A DNA stretch of 64,000 bases. Source: Cellvibrio fontiphilus (GTDB taxonomy: Bacteria > Pseudomonadota > Gammaproteobacteria > Pseudomonadales > Cellvibrionaceae). The stretch is taken from the NCBI RefSeq assembly GCF_035317345.1, contig NZ_JAYKTU010000001.1. One strand, given 5' to 3'. Below are positions 40,388 to 49,800 of this stretch, one piece after another. The number at the start of each line of letters is the position of its first letter. Positions within the stretch are counted from its first letter, which is position 1. A model generated the notes under the pieces. It saw nothing but the letters and a program-made list of their open reading frames with translations. It was not told where the DNA came from and made no database searches. A program made the translations under genes and the position numbers.

Positions 40388-43321
40388 ATGTCTGATGCTT
40401 TCCCTCTGCTTTATCGCCGCCCGCGCAGCCTGGCTTTGCTGGTGTTTTTGCTGTGCCTGGCGCTGTCGCTGACAGTGGTCTGGACGCTTGAGCGCAACTA
40501 TCGCCACAACCAGCGCGCCGATGTGGAAAACATCACCCAAAACCATGCATTTTTATTGCGCGACAGCCTGCGCCAAGCCTTAACCCTGAACTACTCCATG
40601 GCGACCCTGGTGCGTTTGAGCCAGGGCCAGACGGACGCATTTGAAGCGGTGGCGCGCGACATGCTGCCTTACTTCGACAGCGTGTCCCATATCAGCCTCT
40701 CGCCCAATGGCATCATCTCCCGGGTTTACCCGCTGGAGAGCAATGAAAAGTCGGTGGGCTTTAACCAGCTCGCCGATTCGGTCCAGAACAAGGAGGCGAT
40801 ACGCGCGCGCGATACCGGGAAAATGACCCTGACCGGGCCGGTCAATCTGGTACAGGGCGGCACCGGCGTGGTCGCGCGCCTGCCAATTATGCTGGAGCAG
40901 CAGGGCCAAGCGCGTTTTTGGGGTTTTGGCAATGTGATTATCCGCATCAATCGGCTGCTGGAAACCGCCAATATCAACCAGCTGAGAACCCAGGGCATGG
41001 CCTACAAACTCTGGCGCATCAATCCCCTGACTCAGCAGGAGGAGGTGATTGATGTCAACGCGCCCGAGTACCTGCGCGACCCGGTGCATAAATCCTTTGA
41101 TGTACCCAATGGTGAATGGACCTTGAGTGTGGCGCCTATCCAGGGTTGGGTGAACGGCTTTCGCCTGGCCAGTATGCTGATGCTGGCGCTGGTGCTGAGC
41201 GGGCTGCTCGGCTACCAGACGTTTTTATTCATCAAACTCCAGCGGCGTAAACTTAACCTGCAAACGGCGGTGGAAGAGCAGACCCGCGAACTGATCGATG
41301 CCCGCGCGCAATTGCAAGCGACCCTGGATGCCATCCCCGATTTGCTGTTTGAAATCAGCGCCGATGGGACTATTTACAATTTCCACACCCATCGCCCCGA
41401 GCTGCTATTGCTGCAGCCCGCCGATTTTCTGGGGAAAAAGATTCACGCAGTAGTGCCGGACAGGGTAAGCGCGCTCATCTACCAAGCGATGGAGGAGGCC
41501 GGGCAGCAGGGTTTCGCCACGCGCAAGTATTACGCGCTTGAACTGGCCGACGGGCGCCACGAGTTTGAACTTTCCGCCGCCCGCAAACCTGTGTCACTGG
41601 ATTCACAGGCGCATTTTGTGATGATCAGCCGCGACATTACCGAGCGTCGCCAGGCCGAAGAAGAGCTGCGCATTGCCGCCACCGCCTTTGAAGCGCGCGA
41701 GGGCATGATGATCACCGACCCCAATGGCACCATCCTCAAGGTGAACAAAGCCTTCTGCGAAATTACCGGCTACAGCCCGGAGGAAGTGATTGGCAATAAC
41801 CCGCGCATATTAAACTCGGGCCATCACGAGCCGGAATTTTACGCCGGTATCTGGAGCACTATCATCAGCGAAGGCAGCTGGAAGGGCGAGATCTGGAACC
41901 GTCGCCGCAGCGGGGAGATATACCCCGAATGGCTCACTATCACCGCCGTAAAAAATGCAACGGGTGACATTACCCACTACGTTTCCACCCTGACCGACAT
42001 CACCGAGCGCAAGGAAAACGAGGCGCGCATTAACAACCTGGCGTTTTTTGACCCGCTGACCCAACTGCCCAACCGCCGCTTGCTGCAAGACCGGCTGGAA
42101 CATGCAATTGCCGCGAGCGAGCGCAAAGGCACTCTGGGTGCACTGCTGTTTATCGACCTGGATGACTTTAAAACCCTGAATGACAACCGCGGCCACCATA
42201 TTGGCGATATGTTGCTGGTGGCGGTGGCCAATCGCCTGCGCATGGCCGTGCGCGCGCAGGATTCAGTGGCGCGCTTGGGCGGGGACGAGTTCCTGGTAGT
42301 ACTGGAGGACTTGGACAGCCACCACGATCAGGCCGCCGCACTCGCCCAGCAGATTGCCGAAACGATTCTGGAGAGCCTGAATCAGGCTTATGTATTGGAA
42401 GGGCAGGATTACTTCAGCACCCCCAGCATTGGCATAGCGCTGTTTGGCGACCGTCTGGTTCATATTGAGGAACTGCTGAAACAGGCGGATCAGGCCATGT
42501 ACCACGCCAAGGCCGCCGGGCGAAATACCCTGCGCTTTTTTGACCCGGAAATGCAGGCGCACACCGCCCAGCGTTTTGCTCTGCAACACGAAATCCGCGA
42601 AGCCCTGCAATTGCAGCAATTCCAGTTGTTTTACCAACCCCAGGTGGATAGCAGCGGGGCAATTGTGGGCGCTGAAGCGCTGATTCGCTGGTTCCACCCC
42701 CAGCGCGGCATGGTATCGCCTGCGGACTTTATCCCCATCGCCGAGGAGTCGGGGCTGATTCTGTCGCTGGGCAACTGGATTGTCGAAGAGGCCTGTCGCC
42801 AGCTGGTGCGCTGGAGTCACAATCCAGCCACTGCCGGGCTGGTGATTTCCATCAACGTCAGTGCCCGCCAATTCCAGCAGCCGCAATTTGTGATGCAACT
42901 GCTCACGGCTCTGGAGCGCAGTGGCGCCAACCCGCGCTTGCTCAAACTGGAACTGACCGAGAGCATGCTGGTGCACAACCAGCAGGATATCATCGCCAAA
43001 ATGGATGAGCTAAAAAACCACGGCATTAAATTCTCGCTGGATGATTTTGGCACGGGCTACTCCTCCTTGTCCTACCTCAAACAGCTACCCATCAGCGAAC
43101 TGAAAATCGATAAATCCTTCGTCAACGATGTGTTGATCGACAGCAATGACGCGGCCATAGCACGCATGATTATTCGCCTCGCCCAAAGCATGGAGCTGCG
43201 TGTGATCGCCGAAGGCGTGGAAACCAAAGAGCAGCGCGATTGGCTTGAAGCTCAGGGCTGTGTGCATTACCAAGGCTATTATTTTGGCAAACCCCTGGCC
43301 GCGGCTGACTTTCCGTTATAA
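40388..43321 (+). CDS. CHASE-PAS-PAS-GGDEF-EAL c-di-GMP signalling protein
   Basis: 977 residues from the ATG at 40388. Two membrane helices (about 14-34 and 262-282) enclose a CHASE-type sensor domain. Two PAS domains follow (about 310-430 and 435-550). The GGDEF domain has RLGGDEFLVV and the inhibitory-site motif RAQD five residues ahead. The EAL domain has AEALIRW, a conserved LTESMLV and DDFGTGYSSLSYL. Both catalytic signatures look intact, so it may make or break c-di-GMP. It is a stand-alone gene with a signal from the periplasm. Confidence 0.95.
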   Translation: MSDAFPLLYRRPRSLALLVFLLCLALSLTVVWTLERNYRHNQRADVENITQNHAFLLRDSLRQALTLNYSMATLVRLSQGQTDAFEAVARDMLPYFDSVSHISLSPNGIISRVYPLESNEKSVGFNQLADSVQNKEAIRARDTGKMTLTGPVNLVQGGTGVVARLPIMLEQQGQARFWGFGNVIIRINRLLETANINQLRTQGMAYKLWRINPLTQQEEVIDVNAPEYLRDPVHKSFDVPNGEWTLSVAPIQGWVNGFRLASMLMLALVLSGLLGYQTFLFIKLQRRKLNLQTAVEEQTRELIDARAQLQATLDAIPDLLFEISADGTIYNFHTHRPELLLLQPADFLGKKIHAVVPDRVSALIYQAMEEAGQQGFATRKYYALELADGRHEFELSAARKPVSLDSQAHFVMISRDITERRQAEEELRIAATAFEAREGMMITDPNGTILKVNKAFCEITGYSPEEVIGNNPRILNSGHHEPEFYAGIWSTIISEGSWKGEIWNRRRSGEIYPEWLTITAVKNATGDITHYVSTLTDITERKENEARINNLAFFDPLTQLPNRRLLQDRLEHAIAASERKGTLGALLFIDLDDFKTLNDNRGHHIGDMLLVAVANRLRMAVRAQDSVARLGGDEFLVVLEDLDSHHDQAAALAQQIAETILESLNQAYVLEGQDYFSTPSIGIALFGDRLVHIEELLKQADQAMYHAKAAGRNTLRFFDPEMQAHTAQRFALQHEIREALQLQQFQLFYQPQVDSSGAIVGAEALIRWFHPQRGMVSPADFIPIAEESGLILSLGNWIVEEACRQLVRWSHNPATAGLVISINVSARQFQQPQFVMQLLTALERSGANPRLLKLELTESMLVHNQQDIIAKMDELKNHGIKFSLDDFGTGYSSLSYLKQLPISELKIDKSFVNDVLIDSNDAAIARMIIRLAQSMELRVIAEGVETKEQRDWLEAQGCVHYQGYYFGKPLAAADFPL

Positions 43322-43333
43322 GACCCGGCAGCG

Positions 43334-43369
43334 GGTGTTAAGAAGTTGTACTGGTGTTAAGAAGTTGTA
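43334..43369. repeat. Tandem 17-bp direct repeat upstream of the Tat isomerase gene
   Basis: GGTGTTAAGAAGTTGTA occurs at 43334-43350 and again, exactly, at 43353-43369, period 19 bp. It lies about 110 bp upstream of the sugar isomerase start, a possible regulator site spaced by about two helical turns. Confidence 0.5.
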
Positions 43370-43479
43370 AAGTTCCGTTGACTTCATGGCTAAGCCCCTG
43401 ACCTCGGGCTAACCTCTAGCCACGGCTGTGGAGAGCGGCCGTGGCAATAGTTAATAACAACAAACCAGGGTCAACAACC

Positions 43480-44412
43480 ATGAGCCAAATGCTAGACCGC
43501 CGCGACTTGTTGCGCGGCGCTGTTGCTAGTGCATTGGGGCTATCCAGCCTTGCTGCATTAGGTGCGCAACCCCAATCCAACAACCAATCAACCACGCCCT
43601 CAACCACAGCATCTGCCGGCGCCAACCAAGGCTCTGCCCTGAAAGGTAATATCCGCCATTCGGTTGCCCGCTGGACTTTTGATTTCCTGTCGCTGGAAGA
43701 ACTTTGCCTGGTGGTAAAACGCCTGGGCTTTAGTGCCATAGACCTGGTCGGCCCCAAAGAGTGGCATATCCTCAAACAGCATGGTGTGGATTCCTCCATG
43801 TGCAATGGTGCCGAGCTGAACCTGGAAGACGGCTGGGGCGATAGCCAATTCCACAAACCTTTGATTGATCGCTACCGCGAACATATCGATCTGGTGGCCG
43901 AAGCCGGTTATACCAACCTGATTTGTTTTAGCGGCAACAAACGCGGCAAAGATCCGGAAGAGGGGCTTAAACAGGCGACCAAAGGCTTGAAACAAATCCT
44001 CGCCCAGGCGGAAAAACGCGGGGTTGTGCTGCAAATGGAGCTGTTTAACAGCAAAGTGAATCACCCGGATTACTTTGCCGATAACTCCGCCTGGGGCATA
44101 GAGCTCTGCAAACGCCTGGACTCACCCAACTTCAAGCTGCTCTATGACATCTACCATATGCAGATCAGCGAAGGCGACATCATTCGCACAATCCAGAATC
44201 ATCATCAATACTTTGGGCATTACCACACCGCCGGTGTGCCCGGCCGCAACGAAATCGACGATACCCAGGAACTCTACTACCCAGCCATAGTGCGCGCTAT
44301 TCAGGCCACCGGCTTCAAGGGTTACGTGGCACAGGAATTTATGCCCAAACGCGCGACCACAGCGGAGAAAATTGAATCCCTGCAAGCCGCCATTCGCATC
44401 TGCGACGTTTGA
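43480..44412 (+). CDS. Exported sugar phosphate isomerase/epimerase-like TIM-barrel protein
   Basis: 310 residues from the ATG at 43480 (AGGG upstream); a GTG at 43441 would add 13 residues. The N-terminus DRRDLLRGAVASALGLSSLA is a twin-arginine signal. The rest is an AP-endonuclease-2-type barrel like hydroxypyruvate isomerase (LYDIYHMQISEGDIIRTI, HYHTAGVPGRNEID, metal-binding Glu/His). It is the first of three linked genes, 52 bp before a GMC oxidoreductase. Together they fit periplasmic conversion of glycosides through 3-keto intermediates, where barrels of this type act as hydratases or isomerases. That pathway is inferred. Confidence 0.88.
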   Translation: MSQMLDRRDLLRGAVASALGLSSLAALGAQPQSNNQSTTPSTTASAGANQGSALKGNIRHSVARWTFDFLSLEELCLVVKRLGFSAIDLVGPKEWHILKQHGVDSSMCNGAELNLEDGWGDSQFHKPLIDRYREHIDLVAEAGYTNLICFSGNKRGKDPEEGLKQATKGLKQILAQAEKRGVVLQMELFNSKVNHPDYFADNSAWGIELCKRLDSPNFKLLYDIYHMQISEGDIIRTIQNHHQYFGHYHTAGVPGRNEIDDTQELYYPAIVRAIQATGFKGYVAQEFMPKRATTAEKIESLQAAIRICDV

Positions 44413-44464
44413 TTGCTACCACCCCGAACGCACAAACGTCTAATTCCTGTTAAGAGGTACATTT

Positions 44465-46153
44465 ATGTCTACACAACATTTTGATGCCATTGTGGTTGGT
44501 TCCGGCATCAGTGGCGGTTGGGCCGCCAAAGAACTCACCGAAAAAGGCCTGAAGGTTCTGCTGCTGGAACGCGGGCGCAACATTGAACACATTAAAGATT
44601 ACGTCAACGCCACCAAAGAACCCTGGGACTACGAGCACCGTGGTCGCCCGACTCAGGAAATGAAAGAAAAACACCCGGTACTGCAGCGCGATTTTGTGCT
44701 CAACGAAGAAACCCAGGGCATGTGGGCCAATGAGCAGGACAACCCCTATGTCGAGAAAAAGCGCTATGACTGGTATCGCGGCTATCACGTAGGCGGCCGC
44801 TCACTCTTGTGGGGCCGTCAGAGCTATCGCTTTAGCAAGCAGGATTTTGAAGCCAACCTGCGCGAAGGGGTGGCAGTGGATTGGCCGATTCGCTACGAAG
44901 ACATGGCGCCCTGGTACGACTACGTTGAACGCTACGCCGGTATCTCCGGCACCAACGAAGGGCTGGAGCAATTACCCGACGGCCAGTTCCTGCCACCGGT
45001 TGAACTGAACATAGTGGAAAAAGACGTTGCCGCGCGCATCAAAAAAGCCTACGGCGGCAAACGCGTGATGATCAACAGCCGCACCGCCAACATCACCCAA
45101 CCCAAGCCGGAGCAGGGCCGCGTCAACTGCCAGTACCGCAACAAGTGCTGGCTCGGCTGCCCGTTTGGCGCTTACTTCAGCACCCAATCATCCACCCTGC
45201 CAGCGGCAATGAAAACTGGCAACCTCACCCTGCGCCCCTTCTCCATCGTGAGCCAGGTGCTTTACGACAAAGACAAAAAGCGCGCCCGCGGGGTAGAGGT
45301 GATCGATGCCGAAACCAACCAAACCTATGAATTCACTGCCAATGTGATCTTCCTCAACGCCTCCAGCTTTAACTCCACCTGGATTCTGATGAACTCCGCC
45401 ACCGACATTTGGCCCGGCGGCTTGGGCAGCAGCAGCGGCGAGTTGGGCCACAACGTCATGGATCACCACTTCCGTGTGGGCGCTTTTGGTGTGGTCGAGG
45501 GCTTTGAGGACAAGTACTACTACGGCCGCCGCCCCGCTGGTTTCTATATCCCGCGCTTCCGCAATCTGGGCGATGAAAAACGCGCTTACCTGCGCGGTTT
45601 TGGCTATCAGGGTTCTGCCAGCCGCGAAGGCTGGGATCGCAATGTCGCCGAATTAGGCATAGGCGCGGATCTGAAAAATGCCCTGGCCGAACCCGGCAAT
45701 TGGACTATCGGTATGACCGCCTTTGGCGAAATTCTGCCGCACCACGACAACCGCATTTACCTCGACCCCAAAGTCAAAGACAAATGGGGGTTACCGGTAC
45801 TGGCGATGGACGTAGAGCTGCGCAGCAACGAACTGGCGATGCGCAAAGATATGCTGCAGGACGCAGTGGATATGCTCGAAGCCGCCGGCCTGAAAAATGT
45901 GCGCGGCAGCGATTGGGGTTATGCACCGGGCATGGGTATCCACGAAATGGGCACAGCGCGTATGGGCCGCGATCCCAAAACTTCGGTGCTCAACGGCTTT
46001 AATCAGGTGTGGGACGCGCCCAACGTGTTTGTCACCGATGGTGCCGCCATGACTTCCGCCTCCTGCGTCAACCCATCCTTGACCTATATGGCCATGACCG
46101 CGCGCGCTGCCGATCACGCCGTGAAAGAATTGAAAAAGGGGAACCTGAGATGA
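44465..46153 (+). CDS. GMC-family FAD-dependent oxidoreductase (large subunit)
   Basis: 562 residues. The FAD-binding motif is VVGSGISGGWAAKELTEKG at the N-terminus, then the E of LLLERG. C-terminal GMC residues include the His in EMGTARMG and the motif SCVNPSLTYMAMTARAADH. No signal is present, so it likely crosses the membrane with its small partner, whose start overlaps its stop by 4 bp. Proteins of this type with a gluconate-dehydrogenase-subunit-3 partner oxidise sugars, often at C3 of glycosides. AGAGG precedes the ATG. Electrons probably go to a cytochrome that is not coded here. Confidence 0.92.
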   Translation: MSTQHFDAIVVGSGISGGWAAKELTEKGLKVLLLERGRNIEHIKDYVNATKEPWDYEHRGRPTQEMKEKHPVLQRDFVLNEETQGMWANEQDNPYVEKKRYDWYRGYHVGGRSLLWGRQSYRFSKQDFEANLREGVAVDWPIRYEDMAPWYDYVERYAGISGTNEGLEQLPDGQFLPPVELNIVEKDVAARIKKAYGGKRVMINSRTANITQPKPEQGRVNCQYRNKCWLGCPFGAYFSTQSSTLPAAMKTGNLTLRPFSIVSQVLYDKDKKRARGVEVIDAETNQTYEFTANVIFLNASSFNSTWILMNSATDIWPGGLGSSSGELGHNVMDHHFRVGAFGVVEGFEDKYYYGRRPAGFYIPRFRNLGDEKRAYLRGFGYQGSASREGWDRNVAELGIGADLKNALAEPGNWTIGMTAFGEILPHHDNRIYLDPKVKDKWGLPVLAMDVELRSNELAMRKDMLQDAVDMLEAAGLKNVRGSDWGYAPGMGIHEMGTARMGRDPKTSVLNGFNQVWDAPNVFVTDGAAMTSASCVNPSLTYMAMTARAADHAVKELKKGNLR

Positions 46154-46701
46154 ACCGCCGCGAACTACTTGCCCTGATTACCGCCGCCACCGGCACCGCC
46201 ATGATTGGCGGCACCGGCCTGCTCACCGGCTGCGCCACCGCCGCCGCACCCGCCAAATTCTCTAACGAGAACATCGCCCTGCTGGATGAAGTGGCCGAAA
46301 CCATTCTGCCGCGCACCACTACCCCGGGCGCCAAAGATGCCAAAGTCGGCCAGTTTATGAGTGTATACGTGACTGACTGCTATACCCTGGATGAACGCGC
46401 CATCTTCCACAAAGGCTTGCTCAGCCTGGAAGCCCAGAGCAACAAAACCTATGGTCGCGGCTTTATGGCCTTGCAACCGGAAGAGCGCACCGCCTTTGTA
46501 AGCCAGCTGGATAAAGACGCCCGCGCCGCCGTTGCCAAGGGTGAAACGCACTACTTCACCATGATCAAACAGCTCACCCTGTTCGGCTTCTTCACCTCGG
46601 AAGTCGGCGCCACCCAAGTCCTGCGCCACATGCCCATCCCCGGCCGCTACGACGGCGCACTGGACTATAAACCGGGTGATCGCGCCTGGGCGACACGCTG
46701 A
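46150..46701 (+). CDS. Gluconate 2-dehydrogenase subunit 3-like protein, Tat-exported
   Basis: 183 residues. The start overlaps the GMC gene's stop (ATGA). The N-terminus MNRRELLALITAATGTAMIG is a twin-arginine signal with a lipobox-like LTGCA, so the mature protein may be lipid-anchored. ALLDEVAETILPRTTTPGAK is the hallmark of subunit 3 proteins. It would carry its FAD partner through the Tat pathway and hold it at the periplasmic face. It closes the three-gene set, with a terminator-like hairpin after it. Confidence 0.9.
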   Translation: MNRRELLALITAATGTAMIGGTGLLTGCATAAAPAKFSNENIALLDEVAETILPRTTTPGAKDAKVGQFMSVYVTDCYTLDERAIFHKGLLSLEAQSNKTYGRGFMALQPEERTAFVSQLDKDARAAVAKGETHYFTMIKQLTLFGFFTSEVGATQVLRHMPIPGRYDGALDYKPGDRAWATR

Positions 46702-46740
46702 TCTGTTTGTAGTCTTTTACTCTTGTAGTCTTTTTTACTC

Positions 46741-46775
46741 CAGCCCCGCTCAGCAATTGAGCGGGGCTGTCTTTC
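46741..46775 (+). terminator. Probable terminator of the GMC gene set
   Basis: A perfect 12-bp stem (46741-46752 with 46758-46769) with a 5-nt loop lies 40 bp after the subunit 3 gene. The following tail TCTTTCC is only partly U-rich. Confidence 0.75.
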
Positions 46776-46899
46776 CCGCTAGACTGGCGCGTGAATTCGG
46801 TTTGCTGCTGTCAGTCATATTCCGCCCGCCGATTTCCCGCTGTTTTTCCTTCTCGACTTTTTCCAGACACCCAGATCTTTTTTTGTGACGGAGCATTCT

Positions 46900-49800
46900 A
46901 TGCACTCGCTATTAAAGGGAATTACCGGATCGGTAAGACTCCTCTTTTGTCTGATTTTTTTACTCGCCGGCAACCTGGCCCATGCGCTACATGTAGACAC
47001 CCAAGTGGTGGGCGACAAAGCCTATTTCCTGTTTTCTGCACCCAATAAGATTGCAATCTATGACATGGCGCAACAGAGCCAGGGCGCGGACATTACGCTC
47101 AGTAAAATCCCGACCGCTTTTGCGATTGAGGCTAATACTGCCTATATCGCCTATCACCGCGAGCTGCGCACGCTCAACCTGAGCACCGGCAACAGCGAGT
47201 TTGTGCGCAACAGCAGTACCGATATCATCCGTATAGTGCCGCTGGGTGATTACCTCTATGTCACTGAAACCGATGGCACCGTCAGTGTTATCAACAAGCA
47301 GGGGTTTGCGCTGTTGCAGAGCTGGTCGACCTGGTATTCCTCTGGTCGGGCGCAGGTGGGTTCTAGCGTTAACAAGGCCATCTACACCCGCTCTGAAGGC
47401 ATATCACCCTCGGATATCAACAAATTCATCATCGCCAACGATGGTCAAATCAGTAACGCCATCGACAGCCCTTATCATGGCGATTACCCCAATGCCAGCC
47501 GCTTGTTCCTCAACCAATCCCAGTCCAAGGTCTATGACAGCGCCGGGATTGTGTATTTTGCGGCTGACCTGACTTACGCCGGCAGTTTGGCGGGCAGTGT
47601 GGATGACTTAACTTTCAGCGGCGACAACCCGATTGTACTGCGCAATACCCGCCTGACCCTTTTCAACGCCAGCAACATAGAGCAGGGCGTTATTGACCTG
47701 AGTGCCAAGCCTGACCTGATTGCAGCCCATGGCGACCGGGTTTTTACCTTTACCCTCAGCACCAGCGGCGTAACGGCAAGTTCAGTGGATATTTCCGGCT
47801 TTGACCTGCCCGAACCGGGCGAGCCGGTAGACCCGACCGGTTTGGCCTACACCCCCGAGGTGGTAGTGAGCGATGCCCAGGATCTGGTGTATCTGGTCGA
47901 CCGCGAGAGCCTGAGCGTGTTTCGCTGGTCGCGCAGCCAACAAAAATACCTGACCAGCTGGCCGCTACTCTCGGCGCCGACCTGGGCCAGCTATTCAACC
48001 GCTCATCAGCGCCTGTATCTGGCCTATGCCGATGGCAAGATTACCTATATCAGCAGTGCAGCAGCGACCCCCAAGGAAGTGCATTTCTCCAGTTTGCCCA
48101 GCACCCCCAGAGGCCTGCTCGCCGCCGATAATTACCTTTTTGCGACCGATGCTTCTGGTGCCTGGGCAACCCATTACAGCTTTGGCGCCAACGGCAACCT
48201 GCTGGACTCCAAGGATTGGGCCTATATAGGCCAGCAGTATGTCTGGAACCCGGTGACCAAACGCGTGTATTTACACCGCGATGACACCTCGCCCAACGAT
48301 CTGGTCTGGCGCGAGCTGGATACCAGTACCGGTATGCTGGGCGGCGATGGCGACTCGCCCTACCACGGCAGCACCATCAACACCCGTTACCCGCTGGTGG
48401 TTAGCAGCGACGGTGAATACATACTCAATGGCGCCGGCCAGATCCTCAGCGCCTACACCGGCACACTGCTCAATGCGCTGTCCAACTCAATCAACAGCGG
48501 CGTGTGGATCGGCAGCCGCCTGATTACCATCAGCAGCCAGAATAACCTGCAATTTTGGGGGAATAACTTCTCGCTGGATTCAAACTTCCCCCTGACTGAC
48601 GCCACCAGCGCCGGTTTGTTTAACCTCAATGGTCGCTTGGTCATTGTTAAACAAACCACAAGCGGCCCGGTGTTTGCGGATTACGATATTAACAACCTGC
48701 CCGATGGCGATAGCGATGGTAAAAACGACCTGCAGGATAACTGCGTAAATGCGGCAAACGCCGATCAGGCCGACTATGACAATGATGGTTCAGGCGATGC
48801 CTGTGACGAGGACGACGATAACGATGGACTTGCCGATAGTGTTGAACTCACGCTTGGGCTGAACCCCCGCAACGCAGCGGATGCAGACGGCGATCTGGAT
48901 GGCGATGGTTTCTCCAACCGGGTAGAAACCTTGCTCAATTCCGACCCCAAAAATGCTGGCTCGGTGCCCAATGCGCTGGCTTTCTACAGCCAGAACTTTG
49001 AACAGGGCTGGCCAACCGGCTTTTACAATGCCGCAGGCAAGTTGCCTTGGACAGTGCAATCCGGCGGTGTTGGTGGCAATGGCTACATGTTGCAGTCCAC
49101 TCCCTTTAGCAGCGCCAGCCAATCCAGCGAAGTGTCATTCACCAGTCTCTTCGAGGCCGGCCAACTGTCGTTGAAATTCAAATTTAACGGTAACAACTAC
49201 TACGTCTATAAGTTTGAAGTGCTGGTAGATGGCAATGTGCGTTACGACAGCTATGGCCAGAGCGACTGGAACTCCATGAACCTGGAATTAACTCCCGGTG
49301 TGCATACCATCAGCTTCCGCGTGAGCGCCAGTTACCTCTGGGGCAACGAGGGCCAAGTCAGCTTCAGCATCGATAATCTGATCTTTGATAAGGATGATGA
49401 CGGTGACGGTTATGCCAACAGTGTCGATAACTGTCCCGCTCTGTACAACTGGTGGCAGACTGACAACGACAAGGATGGCATAGGCGATGAGTGCGACAAT
49501 GACCCCTATGGCAAAGACACCGATGGCGATGGTTATGGCGATGTACGCGATAACTGCCCCAATGCAGCTAACCCCGATCAGGCCGATAAAGACACTGACT
49601 CCATTGGCGATGTTTGCGACCCAACCGATAACCGCCCGGCAGATACCGACGGCGATGGCACATACGATATGTGGGATAACTGCCCGCTTATCGCCAATGC
49701 GGATCAAGCCAATCTGGATTGGGATGGCAGGGGCGATGTCTGCGACGAGGATGTTGATGGTGACGGAATCAAAGGTACAGACGAAGCCAGATACAGCTTT

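Noticed and set aside
42263..42976. 237-codon minus-strand frame inside the GGDEF-EAL gene
   Set aside because: Antisense shadow of the conserved GGDEF and EAL coding sequence; no signal or domain of its own.
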